A program made the translations under genes and the position numbers. A stretch of 64,000 nucleotides of DNA from NCBI GenBank assembly GCA_025506515.1, contig CM046452.1, positions 74,001,115-74,065,114 on the forward strand, given 5' to 3'. The notes under the pieces are model-generated. The model had not been told where the DNA came from, did not search any database, and saw only the letters and a list, made by a program, of their open reading frames with translations. Source of the stretch: Flaveria trinervia. Its lineage: Eukaryota > Streptophyta > Magnoliopsida > Asterales > Asteraceae. Shown piece after piece: positions 1-11,700 of this stretch (the stretch's first letter is position 1; each line of letters begins with the position of its first letter).

Positions 1-1079
1 CCACAAATGCCTTCTTTAGCGCGCACATCTCTTTGCATCATTATGTACCCCTCTTGACCCCAGCTTGTTCCCCAGGAGTTTCTTCACCAACCAATACTTA
101 GTCCCATCAGAAGTCGTCCCATAGCCAACTGCAGTAACACCATGGTCAAGTTCGGTGCCACAGTCTCCTGTAAACACCCGCTAGAGTAGAACTGGAAGTC
201 GGCGCCACTAGCATCAATAGCAACAGAGACGGGCTGACTAGCCACCGCTTTTAGCAGTGCACTTTCGCTATTAGCAGGAACATCTTCATGCCCGGTAATT
301 GTGGCAGCATGGTTAGATGCCTCTTTGCTATTGCAGGTGCCATCAACTCCTTGGTACGGGTAGTTGTTCTCCGTAGTAAGGCCTTATTTTTCACAATGAA
401 ATCAAAGGCATCGTCCATAAGACCACCCTCACATCCCTGATCTACACCACTAGTGTCACAGTCCACGAGCTCTTGTTCGGATAACGACACTAGTTACCCG
501 TCTTTAGTTGGTTATTCCTTCCATAGCTGCCACAGCCGAAAACGCCCAACAACACCCTACATATCATCACAAATACAAAAATCAATAAATATGGAATGTG
601 GTTTTGTTGAAAGTCTTTCCATAACAATATAAATTCGGATATGTTCTTACCACATTGACCTGGTCTTTGACAGGGTTTACTGCACCTTTCTTTCTCCAGT
701 CCATTGATGCTGGAACTGCTGTCACGTTTTCATACCTGAAAGAAGAGGTTTTTGGGGAGCATTCATGAGCCTTGAACCGTTCCTTGTGGTCCTGAACTCT
801 TCATTTGTAAGGTCTGCAAATTCATTGACTGCTAGTTTGTATCCTTTGTTCATGGCATTGTTGAATGACTCAATATACCGAACGTTCTCCTGATAAATCT
901 TTGAACGCCATTCTTTCTCAGCACTGTCTTTGTACACGCGTCCATAACGAACCATCCACTGCTCGTGGGTTTGATAGCTTGAGTATTCTGTGAGCAAGCG
1001 CGATGCAGCATGTGAAAGCAATGTAGCTGAGAGGAAGTAAAAGCAAACAAGCAAGGGAAGTTCGGTTTGTGGATGACAT
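1..1079 (-). pseudogene. Papain-family cysteine protease, SAG12-like; frameshifted, 3' end beyond window
   Basis: Family C1A proteases act in the vacuole or lysosome during senescence. Reading leftwards from ATG 1079 there is a hydrophobic signal peptide, an I29 inhibitor prodomain (EQWMVRYGRVYKD; NEFADLTNEEF), and the mature enzyme start (PASMDWRKKGAVNPVKDQ). A 94-bp intron lies at 557-650 (GT at 649-650, AG at 557-558). Then follow the catalytic Cys (CCWAFSA), LSEQELVDCDTSG, the catalytic His (LDHGVTAVGYG) and Asn (NSWGTSWGQEGY). The frame breaks many times: near the signal peptide, near 745, at the intron edge, twice near 490-515, near 360, near 178, and an extra A near 90. Most breaks are 1-bp indels in short homopolymers, so either a recent pseudogene or assembly error is possible. 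I chose the start at 1079 rather than 1054 because it gives a full signal peptide 70 bp below a TATA box. Family call is firm; functional state is uncertain. Confidence 0.85.
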
Positions 1080-1147
1080 GGTGTTGGAAGGTATAAGAAA
1101 GAAGATAAAACGATTGAGCTGGAATGAAGTCTTTACCCAGAGGTTGG

Positions 1148-1156
1148 CTTTATATA
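1148..1156 (-). promoter_or_regulatory. TATA box of the cysteine protease gene
   Basis: TATATAAAG on the minus strand, about 70 bp upstream of the chosen ATG at 1079, a usual plant spacing. The spot is partly palindromic, so strand is assigned from context. Confidence 0.5.
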
Positions 1157-1179
1157 AACTGAAACCGTTTCGTCCATGC

Positions 1180-1512
1180 ATGCAAAATTCAAGTTTGTGG
1201 AAGATAAGATGGTCTGATTTGATATATAATTAATATAATATGACCGAGTAACGTAGTGTGTATGTTGTGTTTAGATGGATGATTTATCAATCTAAGCTGC
1301 TTGGATTTTTATTCTCGACTCTATCGCTGAAAAGCATAACTAAAGAGCACTAATTTGTTTTTTCCAACATATACATATATGAGTTATATCACAACCTTAC
1401 AAAACATAATTTGACAAGTATTTTGAAATGTAGGTGTGTGTCATATTTCTCAAAACTTGTTTACCTTTTTATAAACGTTTATATATTTGTTATTTGTACC
1501 CTTTGCAATGTT
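1180..1512. other. Upstream region of the protease; no gene seen
   Basis: AT-rich DNA between the protease promoter and the target duplication of element F. I see no ORF or repeat of note. F sits about 430 bp upstream of the protease ATG, so any distal promoter elements are displaced by some 57 kb. Confidence 0.5.
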
Positions 1513-1517
1513 CCATA

Positions 1518-1764
1518 TATTGGTTTTAGGCCCAAGATTAACTCAAACTCTTGCAATGATTCATACTTTAAAACTTACATTATACAAAAAGTACACATGA
1601 ACTCTTAAAAACAAATAGCATTACTCCACTACCCTTAATCTATGTCCACTACTTGTTAACTACTAAGACTAATTCAAATTAAAAACATACATACTCTAAA
1701 CAAAACATGACTCAAACACTAGACCCATGACCCTTAACTTGACCCGATCAAAATTAACTCAACA
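1518..1764 (-). repeat. F 3' LTR (left copy)
   Basis: 247 bp matching 58098-58346 in the same orientation. On the minus strand it begins TGTTGAGTTAAT, close to G and J (TGTTGGGTTAAT, TGTTAGGTTAAT). The other end is TA instead of CA. Confidence 0.85.
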
Positions 1765-1780
1765 TTCACCCTCTTAATCT
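1765..1780 (-). promoter_or_regulatory. F polypurine tract
   Basis: AGATTAAGAGGGTGAA on the minus strand, directly upstream of the 3' LTR. The same tract (ATTAAGGGGGTGAA) is found at the matching place in G. Confidence 0.65.
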
Positions 1781-2234
1781 TAATCTCAGTCTTGCTTCTT
1801 GCTTCTTGATTAAACCTTGCTACTTGCTTTAAGAACTTATAGTTATTATTTCTTGCTCTATTCTTGCTTGCTATGTTCTTGCTTGATTGAATCGATTCAT
1901 CTTGCTCTTGCTACTTAGTACTTGTTCGTGCTCTTGCTCTTCTCCTAGCTACATGCCGATTTCTTGCTATTTTCTTTGCTTTCGTTCACATAAACCTGCT
2001 CAAGAATACCCGATTCGTATACCACTATCGGCCTCGATTTCAAACCCGTAACTACCAACTACTGTCATGCTTGCTAACCTATTCTTGTGGTTGTTTACCA
2101 TTGTAATTAGGCGCGAATTGGTAACCATTTTAGCCATGAAACTGAGCCCGAAAAACCCATGATTTCTTTTAGTTTTGCACTCTACTTTTTGTTTTTAATC
2201 ACCTGTTTGCTTGTCTGCTTCCTTCCTTTCGCTT
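1781..2234. other. F internal segment, CTTGCT-rich, non-coding
   Basis: The first 170 bp is rich in irregular repeats of CTTGCT and TCTTGCT. No coding frame is visible. The segment continues beyond element C at 41382. Confidence 0.55.
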
Positions 2235-2239
2235 AAAAT

Positions 2240-2853
2240 TATTAGGACCATTTTTGGTACGGAGTACTAACTGATTAAGGTGTGTACCAAACCAAATAGT
2301 GCGGAATCCTATTTGATTGACGATCCAATCAGTGAGAACGTGAGTAAAATCAATCCAAGAATGAAACTAAACGTTAAGAACGATAGTAGGATGATTTACT
2401 GCGATCTATGAACTTGGAATAGGTGTTCTAGTCATGCGACTGAAGCATGGGTTGATCCATCCGCACGACTGAACTGAAGATTCAGTCGTGCGACTGAGTC
2501 AATCTCATGTTACAGTCATGTGACTGATCCGGTCTTCTGGTTCAGTCATGCGACTGGTTCATTAGCATGAAGTATTCATGCGTATGGTCCATTAGCATGG
2601 TCTATTCGCATGAGAACTTCACACGATTAAGTTTAAGCACGTTTCTCAATCATTATTGACTAAGAACTATGTAAACAACCACAAACCTATATAGTTAGTT
2701 CAATATGCGTTAACACACAATAATCAATGAAATATTAAACATTATAAGCACAAACCACACATTGTATTTCATTCATACCCATTCTGTTACATATATGTAA
2801 GACATGAAAGATATTTTACATTAGCTCATAAACTAGGTACATATGTATCTACA
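2240..2853 (-). repeat. C 3' LTR (left copy, internal deletion)
   Basis: 614 bp aligning with 40653-41376. It starts TA for TG and ends CTACA. It contains CAGTCGTGCGACTG-type words at about 2440-2600. In a 147-bp stretch I count 11 mismatches to the other copy, mostly C/T and G/A, as expected from deamination of methylated cytosines. Confidence 0.88.
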
Positions 2854-2866
2854 AACTCCCCCTTGG
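2854..2866 (-). promoter_or_regulatory. C polypurine tract
   Basis: CCAAGGGGGAGTT on the minus strand immediately before the 3' LTR. The same AGGGGGAGTT precedes the 3' LTR of A, B and D. Confidence 0.8.
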
Positions 2867-4344
2867 ACCTAGTTTACTCTATTGTCTAACATTCTTCATC
2901 AGCTCTTCATATTTCTTGTACTTCCCCTCCCTTATAACTCCTGCATGTATTTCAAATGCAAAGCAGAGTCTTATCACGGTTTGGAACTCGAGGGCTTGTA
3001 CAATGTCTTGCGCGTCATAGAACAATGGCCACTTGTATAAAGTGTAGACATCGTCAGAAGACAAGTTAGTTAGCCACATTGGTCAAATACCCTGATAGTT
3101 TCCATATTTCCATCTCCGTTCAAAACTATGACCGCCTCACCTATTCTCCAGTCATAGTACCACCACTTGAAGTGTGGAGTGAAGTCCTGTAGCATTTCCT
3201 TTAGAGGGATTCTTGACATCGTGCACGGAGGACTCCACTTCAGCACTATTTTTGGCTTTCCAGTAATGGCATCAACTTCAGACCTTCTGATACCTCGTCG
3301 GTTATTAAGGTTTGAAGTTGACCCCCTGGTGTGGTACTCTCTTTTCAAAGCAGCTTCAAACCAGCTTGACATCTTTCTTGGGTCAGCATATAACAGCTTC
3401 AGTTTGGCCAACTGGTTGAGCTCAAAACCAGGGAGAGTCTTCAGATCGTGTGGGAATCTGAAGTACTCAATTCCCTTCTCCCTCTTGATACCATAAACAT
3501 TAAGATCTTCAAAATAGGCCCACGCGATAATCTTGCCTGACACCTTGTGATGCTTCTTCACTTTATAGAGTTTGGTGTAGGCACTCAGCTTTGGAGCAGT
3601 GCGTTGGGCTCTAATCTTTGCAAAACATGCGGCCCATTCAGCCTTTTTGATGTTGACATCGAAATCCGAGGCTTGGGATTGATCCTTATTCTTCTCCAAC
3701 TCTTGCTCCATCTTATCCATTGTTTCAATATCACTGACAAGAGTGTCACCCAGATTGGGGACTACATTTCCCTCGTTGTTAGCATACTCTGGATAATGAT
3801 GGGCTATGACGTCTTCAATCTCTATCTCGTCTACATCATTAAGTTCATCATCACTATCCATGTCAACTGTAGGAGCATCCTTCACTATTTCATCTGGATC
3901 CAGTCGGAATATCTCAGCTAGTTGCTCATCAGTAAGGTCATGAATTATTTCTCCTTCTTCAGGAGTATAACTCACAGATCTCCTAACAATCCCTTGCAAA
4001 TCAAGTATCATTGTCAGTTGAGACTTGATTTGCTGAAGGGAGCAACATCGTACTCAACTTGCTGAGATGAATGATCTGCTTGAGTTAAACACATAAATAC
4101 ATCAACCATTAGTCAATAATCAAGGCATTAAAACATTAACTAATATAAACATTATGTACATGAGTTTAATACATTATTCATTACATATGATTTAAAATTA
4201 CATAAACATCTAGGCATTATGTATGTCCTGAATTATGTGCTCCTCTGCAGTTGGGGCTGAGGTCGAGGCACCCTGATCTTGTTTCTTCTTGGTCCGCCTC
4301 TCACTAGCTTGTGTGGCACCCGATGCAGATGCATCACCTTCTTC

Positions 4345-4455
4345 TTCATCATCTCCTCCATCTCCTGCACCTTCATCATCTTCTCCCTCTGTTTCATCCT
4401 CTTCATCATCATCCTCATCATCATCGTCATCACCATCGTCATCACCATCCCTTTC
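4345..4455 (-). repeat. Asp/Glu-coding low-complexity tract in C accessory ORF
   Basis: On the minus strand a GAT/GAA/GAG-rich run encodes an almost purely acidic stretch. The plus-strand frames across it (Ser-rich and Ile/Phe-rich) are artefacts of the same repeat. Confidence 0.6.
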
Positions 4456-4814
4456 TCTTATCTTCAGAGGCTCATCCTTTGTTCTTTTAAGCTTGAGCAT
4501 GATGGTCTTTTTGGCAGCCTCCAACTCCTCTATCTTCTTTGTTGATAGAACTTTATGCTCCTGGGGTTGGGCAATCTCTTGACTTTGAGCAGCCATCTGC
4601 TGAGCCTGATCCTCTATGAGCCGGGCCTGCTGAGCGATCGCTGTGCTTGGGCAGCGTTCTGCTCCACAAGCTATCTGATTTGTGCAGTTCTTTACTCGTC
4701 AGCAGACCACAGCTTTAGCACCGTCCCGTTAAGTGCTGCCAGTTGATCCTCTACCCCAACAGAAGGTAGGGAGGATCCTATAGTGAATGGCTGGTGGGAT
4801 AATGGTCCGGGCTG

Positions 4815-5075
4815 GTGGTTGGTGGTAGTGGTGGTGGTTGTGGTGAATTTGGGTGGTGGTATATGTGTGGGTGGTGATGGGTAGGCTGTAGTGGTGGTGG
4901 AAGTAGTGTAGATGGGTGGTGGAGTGGCTGTAGTGGTGATGGTGGGTGAAGTGGTAGTAGTGGTGGTGGTAGCTGTGGTGGAGGTGGAGGGGAGTGTGGT
5001 AGTGATTGGTAGTGTGGTAGTGGTGGTGGTAGAAGTAGTGGCTGAGGTGGTGGTTGTGGTTGTAGCAGAGGTCAA
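4815..5075 (-). repeat. Thr-coding (ACC/ACT) tract in C accessory ORF
   Basis: GTGGTGGTAGT-type sequence on the plus strand reads as Thr-rich protein on the minus strand, with short Ser/Pro/Leu interruptions. It is likely an unstable microsatellite-like linker inside the accessory ORF. Confidence 0.6.
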
Positions 5076-6344
5076 TGTAAACTTTAGTCTCTTCCCCTTC
5101 TTGCCATAGGGGTGGGCCATTCTCTTCTTCCTTGTGCCTTTAGGCACTGTGGCTCCCCCTTGGCTGCAGGGTGGGTCCAGGGTATATGATGGATCTATAT
5201 CAGCAGCAACAGCATACCCAGACTCCCCTTGGCGTCTACCAACCACCCTTATACCTCTCTTTGTGGCTACGACCCGGATCCCCACTGTTCGACCAGAGAA
5301 TCTTCCTCAGACTCCTCCTCCTCCATCTGAAAGTCAGGGTGAACAGGAGCTGGTTTGGTTCCACCCTGACCATCCCCTCCCTGATCAGCATCATGATCAT
5401 CACCATCAGAGTTATCGGAGGGTAGAGCAATCTGCTCTACATCTGAGTCACTATCCTCGTGATGCCACTTTCGCCGAGCTGGCACCATATAGTCTTCTCT
5501 AGCCAAATGCCCAAATAGTCTCTTTACAGGGGGCTTTACCAGCTTGCCCTTGTATACCTTCATTCTTCCAAGAGTGGTATCATCCATGATCTCGAGAGAT
5601 ACAACATCATGGCACTCCTTAGGCAAAGAAGGAAGCTTCTCGTCAATGATCATCTGCAGAAATCTCGGGTACATGCAGAAGCCTTCCTTTCCTTTTGCCT
5701 TTATTTTCTCGATCAAGTAGGAGAAAATCATGTTGGAGAAGCTGAAGGGGTGATTCAGCACCAGTGCCATGTAGGCATTCTAGATTTGGTCCGATAAATC
5801 ATCAAATCCACCCCTTCGTGAAACAATGCACTTCAAAATGACATGAGCTAGATACTTGAACTGGGCACACAGGTTGCTTTTACTAAGCACACCTGCATTG
5901 ATGTCCCTAGTGTAGCTCATCCATAGGAAGCATCCCCTTACAGTAAGAGGATGTAGTCTGGTGGGGTAAGCAACGTCATCTCCCAAATCAAGAACACGTC
6001 TGAGATCGGCTGCTGTGACCTCAATCTCTTGGCCAGGATGGTGATACGAATACTGTAGGGCTCAGTCGATCGGTCAACGGAAGCACCTTCCCAGAAGGCA
6101 TGTTGTATCAACCTATAGGGTGGGCAGGGTGTAGATATCGCTTGATATATCCTCGATCTCTTTAGGAATGCAATAATACCAGCAAACTTAGTAGCATTCC
6201 GAGTGGTGGCATCCAAGTGAGCACAAATATTGTGCTTGGTGTTTATGATCCACCGATCTGCCATGAATCTGTAACACAAGACACGTACATATTAGATCAG
6301 TACATAACAGAAGCCATTCACTTTAAACTATTTGAGATTAGTCT

Positions 6345-6615
6345 GGTTCAATCGTGCAATTGAATCATACGATTGAGTTCAGTCTGTTGATTTGGTATGC
6401 GACTGACTTTAGACGGGCGACTTAGCATGCGACTGGGTTCAGTCGGGCGACTGAGCCTGTGACTAAGTTCAGTCGGGCGACTGAGCCTGCAACTGAGTTC
6501 ATTCGGGCGACTGAGCTTGCAACTGAGTTCAGTCGGGTGACTGAGCTCATTCGCCTCGTTCATTCGGCCGACTGAGTCATTTGCCCAGCTCAGTCGTGCG
6601 ATTGAAGTCATCAGG
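6345..6615. repeat. Palindromic CAGTCG/CGACTG word array (spacer block 1)
   Basis: About a dozen units such as TTCAGTCGGGCGACTGAG at irregular spacing of roughly 15-35 bp. Each unit is a near-perfect palindrome with arms CAGTCG and CGACTG. The same word fills the C LTR and leader. Confidence 0.8.
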
Positions 6616-7019
6616 GTGTCCATTCGCATGACAAACTGTCTGTTTAATTCAAATTCAAATTTTGAGCAATACTTAATGTTAGACTTCGTGGTTTGGCTCA
6701 TTAGTCTCGCAAGTGACCAATATAACACCTAATAACTTCCAATTTCACAAAATACTTAGTTTTATTAGTTTATTAGTCAAACTAAGTCTCGGTTCTATTT
6801 TAGGGCTGAATTTAGTCATTTAGGGCACAAATCGATTAACATTTGAGTAGATTGCACCGCACTATACCTGTATAAACACTGGAAATCGTCAGAACACAAC
6901 AATTTGTAGTCAAGAAAGGTCAAATGAAAATCGGGCAGAGTAACAGCACTATCAGTCAATTTTAGGGCGAATGAGGAGTGATGAACATATGTGACCAACT
7001 TTATTCCTATTTATACTGA

Positions 7020-7290
7020 ATCTGGTTTCAATCGGTCGACTGCATCCATTCGTTCTTTTCATTCGCGCGATTGGATCTCAGTCGTGCGATTGGTTCAGTC
7101 TGTCATATTCAGTCGGCCGACTGGGTTTCAATCAGGCGACTAACTCAGGTCAACCCCATTTAGGCGACTGGCTCATTCTTGTAAGCCAGTTGTGTGAATG
7201 GTTCATTCTCATGCTCCATTCGGTTGACTGGTTCATAAGTAAGGTCCAATCGTATGACTGGTCCATACTCATGGTCCAGTCATGCGAATG
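7020..7290. repeat. Palindromic CAGTCG/CGACTG word array (spacer block 2)
   Basis: A second run of the same words, e.g. TCAGTCGGCCGACTGG near 7110, with variants ATTCGCGCGATTGG and CCAGTCATGCGAATGG. Confidence 0.75.
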
Positions 7291-7848
7291 GCCTCTACTT
7301 ATGATTTTGACTTTATGATCATTTGATGCTTAACCCTTTTAACTATAGATAAGACGTTTTGAGCATTCTATAGTCACAAACATGACCATTTCAACTTCGA
7401 AAACTTTTGATCACCTCATACATGACCCTTTAAACATTTGAAAACCTGTTTTGGTCACCTCAGACATGACCCTTTTTAGTGATTAGATCCCAGACATAAT
7501 TCCAATACGTAGTCCGACTTTTAACAACTAAACTGACAAAATTAAACAATGAAACTACAAGAACTAAAAAACAGAAGTAAAACATATTTTTGTAGGTTTT
7601 GTGTGAGGTGGAAACCCTAAGATAGATATCTAACAGATTTATTTCTAGAACAGTCAGCTTCAAGTTATTTTGACCATAAGCAGAACGATTCATTTTTGAA
7701 TCATACAGGTAAATCAAGTCATTTGGACTTGTCATCAACACCTTTTGATGCTCGATTCTTGTTTTAATCGAGAGTCATTAGCAAGTCTAGGAAATCATAC
7801 TAGTACAAAGATGCACATAGTGGTGTTGACTTTCAAGAGTTGTAGCCA

Positions 7849-8713
7849 TGTAGGATCGGTGTTTATCACTTAAACACAGGGTTTTCTCTCAACTCACCTA
7901 GAACAACACTCGGGTGTATGAAGAATCGGTAAGAGTTGATCACAATATAGAAAGTAATAAAAAACATAGTAAGATAATTTTCAAGATACTTTTGTATATT
8001 GATTCTCAACTCAAAATACAAGACTCTTACAAGCAGATTATCTATCACAATAAGTTACAAGGAGAACCTATATATAATACTATCTACAGCCGGATATACT
8101 TTGATACCAGCTGGGATCCTATAGCTAAAGTCTATACTACAAGACTAAAGATTAAGGTATCTCGGATAAAGTCTTATATGAGATTTGGTAGTCAGGACAT
8201 GTCCCTGACTTACCTTTTGTCACCAACTAAAGTTGGTAACATATACTATCATGAAAAGGTGAACAGTGGAATAAAGTATGGTCAACAATATGGCTCTTTA
8301 GGAAGAAGCCATGCTGTATTAGAAGTCTGCAGTGGAGTGTCAGAGACCATACTTGTGTCCACTGATTCATAGCAGTGTCTTCTAAAGGTTAAATTGCTTC
8401 GAAAGAGTAAGTACTTCCGAAGCTACTTATACTTCGGAAGAGGCTGCTTCTTCCAAGGCTTGGAGACTTCTTCTTTTCATCATACTTTGGAAGTGGTCTT
8501 TACTTTATTCTTCTAAGTCTTGAACTTTGGAAGTATGCACTTGTCTTCGGAAGTAGAGTTCTGTCTTCAGAAGTTGATCTTTCATTTTGTCTTCGGAAGA
8601 ACTCTACAACCTTTGGAAGTTCCATGCTAAGCTTCGGAAGCCTTTTGCATGCAGCACCAAAATAACTTAAGTGACATAGTTTTGGTTGCATTAGCCTTCT
8701 TCTTAATCCAACA
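7849..8713 (-). repeat. B 3' LTR (left copy)
   Basis: 865 bp matching 32054-32893. TG at 7849 and CA at 8712-8713. Positions 8380-8650 are dense in CTTCGGAAG/CTTCCGAAG words. Confidence 0.9.
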
Positions 8714-8727
8714 AACTCCCCCTAGGC
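8714..8727 (-). promoter_or_regulatory. B polypurine tract
   Basis: CCTAGGGGGAGTT on the minus strand directly upstream of the 3' LTR. Confidence 0.8.
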
Positions 8728-8743
8728 TGATGCTACCTAAACT

Positions 8744-11700
8744 TCACTTGTCTCGACTTCTCAAAACTTTCAGCACTAAGGAGAGTAAATATTTGTCTGT
8801 CTCCTTGTTCTTCCCTGATATGGTGCTGAGAAGCTTGTATAGATCCTTGGTAGACAGGAAGTCCAGTCTGTCACATTGGATAACATGTACCCTTTGTTGT
8901 TGCCCTCTGAAAAGAGTTAGTTGATGGAACTATAATCATATTTCTATCAAACTATAGGTTCCAATTCAGGACCTTCCACCATCTGTAGAAAGGCAGCACC
9001 TTGGTAGGAGATCTTTTCTTGTCTTCCTGTCTTCTCAATTTCAACTCTTCTTCAATATCTACCTTTGCAGTTAAATCAGCTAGATGAAGACTGCTGAGAT
9101 GATTTCTGATAAGTGCAGCAGTTTCAAAGTTGGAGGGGTTGGAGAATGGCTTCTTTGCTAGCTCAGCAATGTCAAACCTGCTGGAGTGTAGCAGAGAGGT
9201 TGCATTGAGTCTATTGACTTCACCATTCTCTCTTTCCACAACAAAGTTGTGAGAAGGTTCACCGAACCTCCACTGGATTATATTCCATCTGGGCGCAAGA
9301 GACTGACTAGGAAACTTGTCCTCTTTCTTTGTATCCAGTAGAGTCACCAGCTTCCTTCTGAGCTTCTCCTCTTCATCATTCAAAGAGTCTGAGTTGAGGC
9401 CCAGAAGTCTCACAGCCTGGTCCAAAGTTCCTCTAGGCAGATCAAGGAATTTATCTCTTGTGAGGGAACTTGAAGAACCATCAACATAGGTGATGTTGAC
9501 AGAGTCTTCTACACAAGAGACTTCGCTCAGAGTAGTGCAGTTGAAGAGCTTCATCTTGATTGCCTTAAACTCCTCAAGAGAGAGATGTTGAGAAGGCTGA
9601 GGGGATGGTTTGGATGGTAATTGGGTAGGTTTAGGTTCAGAGGTTCTGGCTAGTGTTTTGGGTTGGATGATGGGAAGTTTGGGTGGTTGAGGTGAGGGAG
9701 TAGGTGTGGGTAGTGATGTGGGTGGGTTCAGGGGTAAAAGGTTTAGGTTTAATGGTGAAAGGTAAGGGTGAAGGTTCAGGTTATGGTTGGGTGGTAGCAG
9801 TGAAGGTCATCCCTTTTACCCTTCTATACATCTCTTTCCTTTTCCCCATCTGGATGTCAGCCTTAATTTCACTGACAATCTGTTGGAGTGTCCTTTCAGA
9901 CATGGAACCCACCTGCCTTCCAGAGAAGCCATGAGCCCAAAGATAGTCCTTCATCCAGGCCTTCTTAGTGAGCTTCTTGGAGGCAGTGACGCTGGCTTCT
10001 TCTTCCTTCTTCTTCTTCTCTCTGGCCTTTTCTTTTGCAGCCTTCTTGCATTCTTTCTCCATTTGATCATTCTCTTTGTTGTAGAGCCAGAGGATCGTAT
10101 CATCATTATGTGGAGAAAGTTCTTGAAGATCAAAGCATCTGGAGAGTAGGAAGTTCACCCTGTCTCTCCTTAGCTACAATTCAGCCTCCTTCTGTTTCTC
10201 TTCCTCTATCTCCAAGGCCAACCTAGCTTCTTCCTCAAGTTTCAGCCTGGTTTCCTTCTCCAGATCCACCAACTCCTCTAATGGTAGCAGGAGTGTTTCT
10301 TCATTGGCAGCTCCCAACTCAATGAGCTGATCAATGATCTCCTATCTCCTTTTATTAATGATAGCCTCCTGATTGGATGCAGCTGCTTTTGTACTGGTAG
10401 CTAGCAACTTCTCAGTTTGAAGGCTTCCTTTCTTTTTGAGTTTCTCGATCTTCTCCTATTCCTGAAGCTCTTCCGCAGTCATCTTCCTTTTTCCTTTGTC
10501 TTTTGAAGATCCTGACTGTGGTGGTTCTTGGAGAGAGGTTTCTGATTGTAGAGAGGCAGAGATGGTGTCTGGGATGGAGGTTAATTCAGAGGGTCTTCGC
10601 TGTTCACCTCAGATTCCATTTCAAGGATTGCATCTGGATGTTTAGTTCCTCGGACATCTTAAACAGTCCTTTCGCAACTTCCATTTCAGCTTCGAAAGAT
10701 TCAGCTTGTTCTTTCGAGGCTTTAACTTCAGCTTCGGAAGTTGAGGAGATGCAGATTCTGTCCCAACTGTTTTAGTTGTTGGGCCATCAGTCCCCATTTC
10801 CCCTTCGAATTGAATCTTAGGTTCCATGTGGACCTTAGGTTGACCAACTTCTTCCACAGTGGTAGAAGGTGCAGTCAGCCTCTAAAGCTTTTCAGCTCCA
10901 AAGTAGATCATTGCGGCATCATGGCTTGGCTGCTCAAAGGAGGATCTCAACAGAAACTTGGTGAAGAGTCTGTAGAGATCACTGAGCATCCTTGGGTCAA
11001 TCTGAAGAATGACTTGAGGTGGCTCAGTCACTGTGATGATGGGAAAAGAAGATGTTGAAGTTGAAGGTCGGCTTTGTGATTCCTCATGTGTTTGTCTTTG
11101 AACATTCTCCCCTTTTTTGGTAGCATCATCTTGAGAGCTAGATGAGCTAGAGGAAGAAGTCAATGAGACCTGAATAGGTACATGCCTAATAGACCTCTCT
11201 GTCTATTTCTCAGCTAGTTGAGCCTTGAGATTGTCAATCTCAAGTTGCTGAGTGGCAGACCTTGCTTCTAAAGTCCTAACCAAGGATTCAAGGTTTGAGA
11301 CTTTAGATAGAAGGTCTTTAACAAAGAGTTGCATGCTTCCCTCATATTCTTTTGATGAATCATGGGAGATGAGGTACATACCTAGTATGTTCAGCCTCAC
11401 CACCAGATGTGGTTTCTTGGCACCCTGGTTTCCCATGCTCAATGATGTCTCTTTCAGAGTCATCAAAGGGCTCGGTTGCCATAGATTCAGTCTGAGAGAT
11501 GTTACCACTATCCAAAAGGTCCATTGAGGCACCTTCTGTAGTGGCAGCTAAATCTACATAAGTCCCCTCCACATCAGTGGGAGTCACCTCAATTATTGGT
11601 TGCTGATGGGGGCTAGAGATAAGGGATTTCTCTGGGCTCTATTGATTTTGAAGAGGGTATTGTAGATCGACTTCATTTCCATGGAGAGATGTTATCTCTT

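Larger units (their letters stand above)
2879..6264 (-). pseudogene. Accessory ORF of element C (YPRF family), frameshifted
   Basis: Unknown function. The pieces read in order 6264, 5986, 5770, 5285, 4596, 4011 and 3079 down to 2879. The N-terminal module (about 250 aa) starts MADRWIINTKHNICAHLDA and ends in GFCMYPRFLQMIIDEKLPSL. Next come an acidic stretch (HHEDSDSDVEQ), a basic stretch (KKRMAHPYGKKGKRLKF), a Thr-rich tract (4815-5075) and an Asp/Glu tract (4345-4455). The C-terminal module has FKWWYYDWRIGEAVIVLN and LSSDDVYTLYKWPLFYDA. The N-module aligns by eye with A (24470) and B (12659); the C-module with B and D. The position between pol and 3' LTR is that of the 'env-like' ORF of Sireviruses. 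No clear membrane anchor is visible, so an envelope role is not supported. At least six frame breaks. Confidence 0.75.
6280..7848 (-). other. C spacer between accessory ORF and pol, proximal part
   Basis: Non-coding DNA upstream of the accessory ORF of C. It continues past element B at 32894-33903, for a spacer of about 2.6 kb. It contains two blocks of the family's CAGTCG/CGACTG words (6345-6615 and 7020-7290). The rest shows no frame or known signal. Confidence 0.6.

Noticed and set aside
3167..3921. Plus-strand ORFs of 109 and 124 aa
   Set aside because: Antisense to the better supported minus-strand accessory ORF of C.
4279..4596. Plus-strand Ser-rich and Ile/Phe-rich ORFs
   Set aside because: Antisense shadow of the acidic tract of the C accessory ORF.
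4912..5109. Val-rich plus-strand ORF
   Set aside because: Antisense shadow of the Thr-coding tract.
7914..8372. 152-aa plus-strand ORF, repeated at 32084-32578
   Set aside because: Both lie in the B LTRs, antisense to the element; open frame by chance, duplicated with the LTR.
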